From contig NC_049983.1 of the NCBI RefSeq assembly GCF_000003815.2, positions 27,212,468 to 27,269,254 on the forward strand: a stretch of 56,787 bases of DNA, written 5' to 3'. This DNA is from Branchiostoma floridae. Lineage: Eukaryota > Chordata > Leptocardii > Amphioxiformes > Branchiostomatidae. Positions within the stretch are counted from its first letter, which is position 1. Every line of letters starts with the position of its first letter. Below the pieces are notes generated by a model. That model made no database searches, was not told the origin of the DNA, and was given only the letters and a program-made list of their open reading frames with translations. Shown one piece after another: positions 25,601 through 37,600 of this stretch. The translations under genes and the position numbers were made by a program.

Positions 25601-28600
25601 GTGTCCACAAATGACGTAAGACCTCGGAAAACTCGACATCCTGAATGTTGTCAGGTTGGGGTTATTTTTGTGAATTCTCCCTGACTGTTTAGTCCATAAA
25701 TTTCTTCCATCCAAACACATGCAGGAGACATGACTTTGTATGTAACCGTTATAGAAAAAAAACTTAAACTACCATTTATAACCTCGGACCTCCTGACTTA
25801 TTCTGTCCACAAACAACCTGAACCCCTCAACACAATATCCTGAATGTCGGCAGGTTTGAGATATTTTTGACACAGTGTAGCCCATAACTAAACCCAAACA
25901 CAGGCTACATAAAGAACAAAAAATTTAACTACTATTTATAACATCCGATTTATCCTGTTAACAAATGAACTAAAAAAGAACCCAGAAACACAACTTCCTG
26001 AGCACCTGCAAGTTGGGGTTATTTTTATGTAGCCTCCCTGGCTCAGTATTAAGCCCATATCTTTGTTAAACCCAAACACAGACAAAATAGAAAAAAAAGT
26101 TTAACCACCATTTATAACCTCCTTATTTATCCTGCCCACTTACTGGAACCCAGAAACACACTTCCTGAGTGCCTGAAGGTTTGGGTTATTTTTGTGCAGC
26201 TGTGAGTTGATGGATCATCTCAAACATGCCGGAGAATTGATCCGACCCGCCATCAGATCAGGAAGGTCCCAGGTGCAAATAAACCTCTCCATATCAGCAG
26301 CAAATTACTGCCCTTTCATGGGCCGCATTCTCCCGGACATGGGCTAGCATGGAACATGGAACCACTTAGTAATACAGGCTAACATGAAACCACTCCTCCA
26401 CTCCTGGGGAAGTGGAAGCTATATGACGCAGGGAAACTGCTGTAGGGGAACTTTGGAGGCAAAGTTTGGAGTGCGAGATAGAATTTTTAAAAACATGTCA
26501 GAATTCCCCGGACACACAGACTGACGTGGAACTGCATCTCGGGGCTGGGAAGGTGGGGAGCTTTGTAAGACTGTGAGGGAAACTCCTGGAGGGCAACTTT
26601 GGAGGACGGGGTTTGAAATATCACAAGAAAGGTATAGAACGTTTTCTCAGCCTGAGGCCCTGTGGCTCGCACAGAAACTGAACTCTGTTCTCTGCAGGTC
26701 TCAGTCCTTGCTGGCCTGTAACTGGGTGTTTGTTTCTTTGTTTGTTTGCTCGTTTATGTTTATTTACTGATGTTTGTTTACAGCTATGTGGTGGATGACA
26801 AAGACTTTCCTGGTCTTGAACATGATGATTGTTTCTTTGTTTGCTTGTTATTGATGTTTGTTTGTTTGTTTGTTTACAGCTGTGTGGTGGATGAGATGGA
26901 CTTTGCTGACCTGGAACTGGATGTTTGTTTACTGTTTGTTTACTGATGTTTGTTTGTTTGTTTACAGCTGTGTGGTGGATGAGATGGACTTTGCTGACCT
27001 GGAACTGGATGTTTGTTTACTGTTTGTTTATTGATGTTTGTTTGTTTGTTTACAGCTGTGTGGTGGATGAGATGGACTTTGCTGACCTGGAACTGGATGA
27101 GGCCCTGCGGAAGTTCCAGTCCCAGATCAGAGTACAGGGCGAGGCACAGAAGGTGGAGAGGCTCATCGAGGTCAGTTTCAGTTACTCACACCTTAATGTT
27201 TGTCCTGATGACCTGGAACTCTCACACCAGGAAGGATATCAAATAACACACAACAAGATGATCTTTCTGTAATGGTACCTAACTTTTGTCAGGCACATTG
27301 TATTTGAGCATAGTCTGAGATTGCTTCAAGGACAATTGGAGAGTAGTTACTGAATTAGGGAGTTTAGTAGAATATTGTGAATTTGATGCACGTGGAACTA
27401 GTGGGTACGTACTTTATCGTATAATATGTTGTATGCATTTTTTACTTCCAGAAATTGATATCTATCAGAAAAGATGAATAAAAATAAACAAACTTTCCCT
27501 CCACCCAGGCGTTTTCTCAGAGATACTGCATCTGTAACCCCAGTGTGGTTCACCAGTTTAACATTGTACCCCCCCAGCAATGTTTGTTTGTTTGTTTGTT
27601 TGTTTACAGGCGTTTTCTCAGAGATACTGCATCTGCAACCCCAGCGTGGTTCACCAGTTTAACATTGTACCCCCTCCCCCAGCGATGTTTGTTTATTTAT
27701 TTGTTTGTTTGTTTACAGGCATTTTCTCAGAGATACTGCATCTGCAACCCCAGCGATGTTTGTTTATTTGTTTGTTTGTTTGTTTACAGGCATTTTCTCA
27801 GAGATACTGCATCTGCAACCCCAGCGTGGTTCACCAGTTTAACCACCCCGACACCATCTTCATCCTGGCCTTCGCCATCATCATGCTGAACACAGACCTG
27901 CACAACCCCAACATCAAACGGGAGAGAAAGATGAAACAGGAGAACTTCGTCGAGAATCTGAAAGGTACGCCAGCTTCAGTTTCACCCATCTTTCTACACA
28001 GGGACATCCAACAGCCAAACTGCCTGACTTGGATGTCCCTGCTCTTCCAACCGTCACTCTTAGTTCCTGTGGACGTCCCCCCCAAACCAGCTGTCAGCCA
28101 ATCAGAGAATAGGCTTTTCATTTTCAAAAGCTGTCTCGCATATATAAGGGTAAGTTCATTAATATTTATAAGCAGGACGGTCAGGAACTAAGAGTGACGG
28201 TTGAAAGAGCAGGGCACATCCAGACAGGCAGTTTGGCTGTTGGATGCCCCTACGTAGTAGGATGGTTTCACCATGTAGTAACGTTATTTCTTTATATATT
28301 CCGGGACATGGGGATTCATATAATAGCTGGCTTGTAAGATCGACACATGGCACCAGAAACAACTCGTTGACAAGCTAGGTGTCTTCCACCCAACCACATT
28401 TACAGTAAGCGGTACAGCGGGTGCCAAGCAAGCATCACCACAGTCAACCGTCATGGAAGGTCCCTCCAATATCATATGAAAATATGACAGAAAACAGGTT
28501 TAATCCTCTCAGATGGGAGTGAGACTTAAACCTATTGGAGAGTGCAAGAAAATGTTGAAATAAAACTAAAACAGTGAGAATGATGCTTTTGTAAGAGTCA

Positions 28601-31600
28601 GACTTAAACCAACCATCAGTACAAGAAAACTATCCTGCAGGCTTCGCAGGCCCAATGAACCTTCCCCAGTCTTTAATCAGAACCAACGAAGTGAAAGGTT
28701 GCCTGGAAACAAAGCGTCCAATTTCCCCCCCCCCCCCCCTGACCACTGTAAACCTGCCCAGCCAGGTACAGGATGAGGTGTGCAATGTTATTGACTTGCA
28801 GGGCAGGTGGAACCACAGGCAGTTATGGGTGATACACACCGCACTCTGGTTGGTGCAGTTAGATGTGATGGACATGGTGATGTTGGGGACTTGAACCTGA
28901 AGCAATCATGTGTGATAGGTGCTGCACTCTGGTTGGTGCTGCTAGATGTGATGGGCAGGTGATGGACAGGTGTTGTCATGGCAATATTGGAGACTTGATC
29001 CAGAGGCAATGTCAGTGTGATGAGATGGCCTCTCTGTAGTCTGCGTCAGATGTGATAGGTGCTGCACTGTGACAGCTGCATCATGGTTGGTTGAGAAAGG
29101 TTTGATTGACAGGCGACTGACTGGTCTAGCCATGGTGATTTTGCAGGCTTGAACTCTAGACATGACTTGGACTTTATTCGATTTGCAGTAGTGACAATGC
29201 AATGTGGTCACTAGACAGCTAACTATAGCTCTAGGCATGCAACATTATGAGCAGGTTCATCATACTTTTGAAAAAGAGCAGGCGACTTTCACCAGTCCAT
29301 TTCACCGGTATCTACAGTACATCACTGCCAAAACAAGCAATTGTCACAGTCACCAACTTAAAACAAGGCAAAAACCTACGTTCTCTTTCTGCTACAAAAA
29401 AATGTACAGTATGGTAGAACACTGGAGAGGGGCAGGGGGGCCATTGCCATCCTGTATGCAGAACGTCTGGCCATGGAATAATGAATGTCAGAATCAATGG
29501 TGCAAGTTCAGCCATGGATTTTCCTGCCATGTTCAGGAAGATGGAGAGAGAGAGATGGGGGAACTAAAGGAGACGTTATCGGGGAGTGTAACGGGCCGGC
29601 GGGGATCGATGGGGCATTGATTCAGAACTCACAAACCTGTGGGTCGGCCCTTAGGGGACAGAGGAGGGAATAAAAGAGGAATGACGGAATGAGGGGGTAA
29701 ATGTGTCAGTGAAAGAGTAAAAAGAAGTGTGAGTTGCAAGTGAGAATGAGTGCATGTGTGAGTGTGAGCAAGTGAATGAGTCAGTGGGTGATAGTGAGTG
29801 AGTGAACAAGTGATTGAGAACAGAGCTGACCTCTGCCCTGTGTTGCTAGGCATCACCTGACCTTTGTGCTGTTGTTAGGCAACACCTGACCTTTGCCCTG
29901 TTGCTAGGCATCACCTGACCTTTGCCCTGTTGCTAGGCATTACCTGACCTTTGCCCTGTTGCTAGGCATTATCTGACCTTTGCCCTGTTGCTAGGCATCA
30001 CCTGACCTTTGCCCTGTTGCTAGGCATTACCTGACCTTTGCCCTGTTGCTAGGCATCACCTGACCTTTGCCCTGTTGCTAGGCATCACCTGACCTTTGCC
30101 CTGTTGCTAGGCATTACCTGACCTTTGCCCTGTTGCTAGGCATTATCTGACCTTTGCCCTGTGTTGCTATGCATGTTTTGACCTTTGCCCTGTGTTGCTA
30201 GGCGTGGATGCGGGTGGAGACATCCCGCGTGAGATCCTGGTGGGGATCTACGAGAGGATATCCAAGACGGAGCTGAAGACGGGCCCGGATCACGTGACCC
30301 AGGTCGCCAAGGTGGAGAAAAACATCGTGGGCAACAAACCAGTGAGTGGGACCGTGCTTATGTTGTTGTTGTTGTTGTTATTGTTGTTGATATGTTGTTG
30401 TATTATGTGCTCTGTCGTGTGAGGTGTGTGACAACTTCAGAAGTTAAGAAATTAAATGTATTGATTGTAATAAAAGTTTTGTAGTTATGGTTGACAATGT
30501 GAAGAGCTCCTATGTTGAGGTGTGTCTGTGTGACCAGTCTGGGTCTGGCTGATATTGGAGAAGTCATGCATTTTTGCAATATTCTGCGTTCGAATAAAAT
30601 CTCTAGTAGGTAGTTTGATTTGGGAGTGCAAATTGTTACATCTATCTTTCTGTTGTGGTTTCCGCGTCAGTTTGTACTGAAACTCACATGCCCGACTTCT
30701 AAAGGATCCCTGTAAGACTGAGACAGTTTGAGAGCCCAGACTGATATAAGACACTTGAGGAATTGCCGTGACGTTAAGAAACCGGAGGCCAGACTGCCCA
30801 CTATCGGCTTTACACACGTCAGGACAGAACTCTCGTTAAGCTTTCCGCTTCCGGCCGCACGCCGTCATTAAATCTGGGCATTTTTATATCCCCCGGCCGT
30901 GGGCACCAATTCCAGCGGTCAATACGGGGCAACGGCAGGAATTATCCAGGCTGATTTATTCAGCAGAAGTGATCATATTCACCAGGCCCAATCTGGGGCC
31001 TCGCATCAGTCAGCTAAAATCACAATACTATGGATTTTTCTGTCCCATCCTTCTTGTGATAGCGACGGCACGGGCCGATCCGATTTTGATTGGAAGATTT
31101 GTTTTGTCGTGGTGTGAGTGTAGTTTGCTGAATGATGTCTGAAGTTCTTTTCAATGTTTCAATGCTGATAACATCTATGATTGGTGCTTTTACAATTTAC
31201 ATGTGAATGTGGTGCTATGTTCAGTGCATGTAAGGAGCTGATACACTTGTGTTTAAATCAAGTCCTTGTGAGTTTCGTATCAACTTGTTTTTGGCTGAGG
31301 TAAACTTTGCAGCCAAAGAAGTTTTTTATTGATAACTAGGCTGCAGGATGGTTGGTCAAAGTAAAAATTCCTTTTCTGGGCACAAAATTGTACCAAAGCC
31401 AACAAAATGTCAATACAAAACGTACACACTCAGACACAAATTGTGACAGCCCCCTTACACAGCCTGATACCTGCCAAGATGCCAACAACCAACTGTAACT
31501 TCAGATCAATGTTTTTGCCTTTAGACAATAGCACATGTGATCGATTTTGGATTTCAGTATGTTTGTGTGAATTAATGATTTGTAACATTCTGCAGTTGTT

Positions 31601-34600
31601 TTTGTGTGTTTGTCTCTGTTTTATATGTTGACGACAAGTTCAATGTTATCCTGAGTATTGCACAATGTCATGGTTCAACATCGATTACCAGTGGTCAACA
31701 ATGTACAGGAAAATATTGCCTAACTAGAAAGCCACAATGAAGATTTTTTGATACCCTACCGAAGACAGTAAGATGAAGCTTTTTGGTTGAAAACATCTTG
31801 AAAACTCCAAATGAATGAATTGCCAAAAAATTACTATTTTCAAATTGATGTTTTGTTTTTTTCTGCTTAAAAAAGTAGTTACCAAAAGTTTTGCCTAACT
31901 CTACAACATCACCAAACATTTACTCTAAACTAGGAAAGACTGCATGAAAAGACATTTTTTTGCATGATTATTTTGTTGGTATGGTTTAGATTTAGCTTTA
32001 GAAATTGACATCAAGTCAACATTACAGAAAAAAGCTGCTTGCAAAAAGAGCATGGCACGAGTTCTTAACGGTTTATTTTATTGGAATGATTTTGCGTTTA
32101 CTTTTATTTGGTTCCTTTATTGTTTGACCCACAGATTTGGTCGGTCCCGACGCGAGCGCTCGTCAGCTACTCTCACCTTAACGAGGTTCACGATGTGAAT
32201 AAGAAGGAGAAAGAGCACGAGCGCGCCCTCTTTCTCTTTAATGACTTGCTAGTGGTAGGTCATTACATGTGTGTGACATCAGCGCCCGCCTGGCAATGTC
32301 TTCTTCACCGGAACATGGAGGGCTGCAAAAGTCAAGAAACTGTTTACCTGCTACATTTTTCTTGGAAGAAAACAATGTTTTTTGAGATTGGCAAACTAAA
32401 ATTTGACCAGGACCCTTCCAAGGTTGTTCCAAGGTCGTTCCTCCATGTTCTGCAGAGAAAAGTCATTGTTGGGGGGGCAGACACAGATTTGCGGAGGAGC
32501 CACACTCTATGCCGGGAACTTCAGGAAAGGCATTCTCTTACTGTACAATGCCATTCAGTACCCAGTTTTTGTGAAGAGAAAAACTGAAACTGTTGAAGGC
32601 CACAGCTGGGTAATCATGCAGAATTGATTGTCCAAATGAGAAATTTAGATCCTTTGATTCAGCACTATGATCAGATCAAAAGAGTTTTTTTTTGGTCGAC
32701 TAGACTCAACAGGCAAAGCTTTTTTAGACTTTGCACAAAAGAAAACTGGTTCATCGACGAAGGTTAACGTTAGACATCCAAGTAGTAAGATGCACAAAAC
32801 AAAATTTACTTCAGAAACTGGATGGCTTTTTTGAATGGTCTGACGTTACAGGTAGCATTAGTCCACTGTCTTTCCTCCGTACAAACCAATTGCTGCCGTC
32901 GACAAACAAACAAACAAACAAACAAAGACTTACTTCCAGAAGTTCCCCGGTCCAGAGTGCGGCCCCCCTCCCCCATTCACCACTCCTCTCCACCCCCCTC
33001 CCACCCCTGTGTTCTCTCAACGTGTGCCGATGGTTTCCCGCCAGGTGCTCTCTCTGCCCCACCGGCGCCTGGTTTGCTATTGTAGACTTTACGAGATCCA
33101 TGACCCAAATAAGCGGGAAAAGCTAGGGCTGCACCAGCGTGAGATCTTTCTCTTCAATGACATTTTGGTGGTAGGTTTCTCTTCTTCTCCGTAGGTGATT
33201 AATATTGTGATTAACCCATGCATGGAAAATTACTTCTTCCTTCCCGTCTCCTCTTCGTTTAACGTTTCAGTCTGCGTTTCCTTGCTCACGCTTTCTATCC
33301 GCAATTAACACAATCGTTACTGTAATTGATAATGATGATCTTCAGCCTGTAACCCGCTATTTATAATTCACAAAGTATGGCAGCTTTAGCACATGCTACA
33401 GTCATTGTAATATCACTCTGTAAAGCACCAAAAATCAGTACTAGTTACATTTGAATGTGTTATAGAACGTGTATTTGTCCCTTGGTGGGACGCTATGTGC
33501 TCTTGCTGCCATTCTTGTGAAGCCATTGCTCTGACTAACTCCCCACCCCCCTCCCCCGCCTAACTATGCAACACAACCACCCCCCTCCCCCGCCTAACTA
33601 TGCAACACAATCAGCTGTCTGACAGGCTTTGCTTGCACACTCTCTCAGCTCCATGTCTCTGCAGTATGTTGTCATGGGTCATGCTAAAAGCTTGCAAACA
33701 TTCGTTGATGAAATAATGTTTTCGAAAATCTACTATTGACAGTTTTGATGAATGGAAAACGTACTAAAACGTAGGCCCCACTTTAATTTTGATACAATGT
33801 ATAGATTATCTAATACTGTAACAAAATGTGCATTGGGTAGACAAGTCTCCAAGTCACCATACGTGCTCATACTGTAAACACCAGGCCTCAGTGACAACAC
33901 TGGGGTACAAGTGGCAAAGTTCCCATTTAGAACTTTTGAGGTTGCCAGATGGTTGGATTCACTTGCAATACTGTGCCCTAGACAAAGTGGATAACTAGCC
34001 ACTGCCGCCACTCACTACACAATGTGACTACATTGAAAACTGTATGTGTAGCTCCGACTTTGTCACATAAAATCCTGGATGTTTACAGTGTTAGCCTGTA
34101 CAGTGCCTTGAGAATTTGTCTACTCCATGCACCTACATTACAGTTACAAAAGCTTGACACCCCTTTCATACAGAATAGTGATTATTTGATCTCAATCTGA
34201 CTAACAGTTTTATGCAGAAGCATGTTTCCTTTTGAATTTAAAAAACTTAGCTTTCCCGCAAGCATGAGATGTGATGAGTAAATCATGATTATCATTTGTT
34301 TTATGGTGACCTGTTTATATTGACCAATGTCAGCTTTTGCGGTGTTTCTGCTACATTTAGTTGTTTCAAATTCATGTTAACTTTTGGCCTTTAGCCAAGG
34401 ATAAATATCTGTCAGTTGAAATTTTACTTTTGTTCCCAAATTTGAGAAGACGATTGGAGAGCAGAGTTAAGCAGACCCACAGGAAAAGCTGACGTAGGTC
34501 CATAGAAGCCCGCTGACGGGCCAGAACAACATGATTATTAGTTTCTCAGACAGAACGAAAAATGGAAGTCAAATTTTGGTAGTTAATAAACAAGTGGAAA

Positions 34601-37600
34601 AAAACATAACATGTATGTTTGTCATCTTCATGCCTTCTCGGCACTTCAAGTCATAAAGTTGCCATATCATTTTTCTACTGCCCTATGACTTTTAAAGGTC
34701 TTATTTAGTTTTATGATCCCAGACTTCAACTGTTACAGTTAATTTCAAGCTAGGAAACTCTCATTTTTAAAAAGTCTTAGGAATCCCAGTCTCATTTTGA
34801 AAGATCAAACTTGTAAGTTTATTTCAGTAAGTCAGCAAACTGTGTGACCTATTTGGTATTTTCTATAAAGTCTTAAAAATCGCAGACTCATTCTAAAAAT
34901 TCAATTTTCAAAGGCGTGAGAAATCCCAGTTTCATTTTAAAAGGTCAGAGAAGCTCCCATGTTGTTTCAAAAGCTGTCTGAGGAACATTAAATCATGTTG
35001 AAGTGACCTTGCCCACGGACTGACTCGCCCCCCTCCCCACAGGTGACTAAGATCCTAGCCAAGAAGAAACACGTGGTGACGTACAGCTTCCGACAGGCCT
35101 TCTCACTGCTGGGGATGCAGGTGCTGCTCTTTGAGACGTCTCGTAAGTATGCTCAGAAGATTCCTCAGACTTTCTTAAGGAAACAGACAAGAATGCTCTT
35201 GTCTATGTAGCAATATGAAACCTTGAACAATGCTGACCCTTTGTAGTGTCAGCAACCAGAACACAAATCTTTCACAAGTAAAGCTCAGTGAAATCACACA
35301 TCAATGGGTAGAATATAATGTTTCGTGTGATAATAGAAGATTTTTCTTGGACATCACAAGTAGAAACGTTGAAATTTACCCATTTTGTTCTTTGTGTTTG
35401 TTACAGATTATCAATATGGAGTCAGATTGACAACAATGATAGACAATAAGGTAAGATTCACTTCCTCAACACCTCACACATGTCTGGGTTCTGATGAATT
35501 TGTCATGATTCCATCCAATCCAGAATTGAACCCAGCTTTTGGTGACTTGTGCAAACTTGTGCACATACTCTGATGACTCATTCAAAGTTTTGAACTTACT
35601 CTTAGGCCACACCAATTTAATTTCTTGGTTCACGGATTCCCTCGCTTCTATTTTTTTGGAAAAAAAATAAAAATAAAAATTTCCACTCAGCAATTTTCAC
35701 CCATAAATGAAACCATTCACCAACTTTTCTGGTGTAACGAATTGGCCTTTATATTATAAGCTCCTTAAAGTGTGGGTACAGGTGTTGTTACCATAAAGTA
35801 ATAGTGTTTTTGTACTTTTTTCAAGCTGACAACTTTTTAGTCTTTATGTTTTGGATTAGCCCTTACCTTTACCCCAACCATTTTACAATTTTTATTTTTA
35901 TTTTGCCCTCTCGCTCCATATTTTTTATGAAAAAATCCGTGAACCAAGAAATTAAATTGGTGTGGCCTAATGACTTGTTCAAATTTGTGTTCATATTCTG
36001 ATGACTCGTTCAAAGTTGTGCACATATTTTGATTACTTGTTCAAACTCGTGTTCATATTCTGATGACTCGTTCAAAGTTGTGCACATAATTTGATTACTT
36101 GTTCAAACTTGTACGCATAGTCTGATGACTCTCTCAAACTAAGTTTGATAGTCTGATGACTCTTTCAAACTTGTCTAGACGTTCTGAAGACTCTTTCAAA
36201 ATTGGGCACACGTTCTAATGACTCCTCCAAACTTATGTGCACATGTTCTGATGACTTGTTCAAACTCGTGTGCGCATGTTCTGATGACTTGTGTGCACAT
36301 GTTTTGATGACCTGTCCCACCCCTCCGCAGGTTCTGATGACATTTAACGCGCCCAACGCACACGACCGTGAGAAGTTTGTGCAGGACCTGCGGGAGTGCA
36401 TCCTGGAGGTCAACGAGATGGAGAATCTCAGGATAGGAGGTGAGCGTCTCGAGAACCGTCTCCTGGTGACTTGAGAATAGATCTTGCACATTGGGCCACA
36501 TCAGTTTATGTTGTCACCCCCCTCCTCACTCCACACACACCAATGCAGGAACAGACTTGGTTTTGTGTTGTCCATTATTTTCTATTGTCCTCTTTGCATG
36601 TATATAGTTGATCAGCCGTTCAATTCATCACTGTCGTCTTTCTTGTTTATTTCTTTGTATCACTTCTTTTCTGCTGTCTTTTCCTTCTGTCTGTGTGAAC
36701 TTTTTGTTTTCCTATCCCCTGTTTGCCCTACTCTTTCCTGTGTCCCTCTCTCTTGTGCCCCCTGCCCCCCCCCTCAAGTGCCCCTTCCACCTGTCCCCCC
36801 TCACCCTCCTGTGCCCCCTCCTGTGCCCCCTCCCCCTCTCTTGANNNNNNNNNNNNNNNNNNNNNNNNNNNNNNNNNNNNNNNNNNNNNNNNNNNNNNNN
36901 NNNNNNNNNNNNNNNNNNNNNNNNNNNNNNNNNNNNNNNNNNNNNNNNNNNNNNNNNNNNNNNNNNNNNNNNNNNNNNNNNNNNNNNNNNNNNNNNNNNN
37001 NNNNNNNNNNNNNNNNNNNNNNNNNNNNNNNNNNNNNNNNNNNNNNNNNNNNNNNNNNNNNNNNNNNNNNNNNNNNNNNNNNNNNNNNNNNNNNNNNNNN
37101 NNNNNNNNNNNNNNNNNNNNNNNNNNNNNNNNNNNNNNNNNNNNNNNNNNNNNNNNNNNNNNNNNNNNNNNNNNNNNNNNNNNNNNNNNNNNNNNNNNNN
37201 NNNNNNNNNNNNNNNNNNNNNNNNNNNNNNNNNNNNNNNNNNNNNNNNNNNNNNNNNNNNNNNNNNNNNNNNNNNNNNNNNNNNNNNNNNNNNNNNNNNN
37301 NNNNNNNNNNNNNNNNNNNNNNNNNNNNNNNNNNNNNNNNNNNNNNNNNNNNNNNNNNNNNNNNNNNNNNNNNNNNNNNNNNNNNNNNNNNNNNNNNNNN
37401 NNNNNNNNNNNNNNNNNNNNNNNNNNNNNNNNNNNNNNNNNNNNNNNNNNNNATCGACAATCTACCAAAAATAGAGGAAGACAAAGAACTTGACATGAGA
37501 ACAGGCATCTCAGAAGTGTGCGTTGGTGAAAGTAGCGCGGACACAGAGTCGAGAAAAGAACCAGATACAGAACCAACAGGTATACTGCCTGTCCGGGGAT

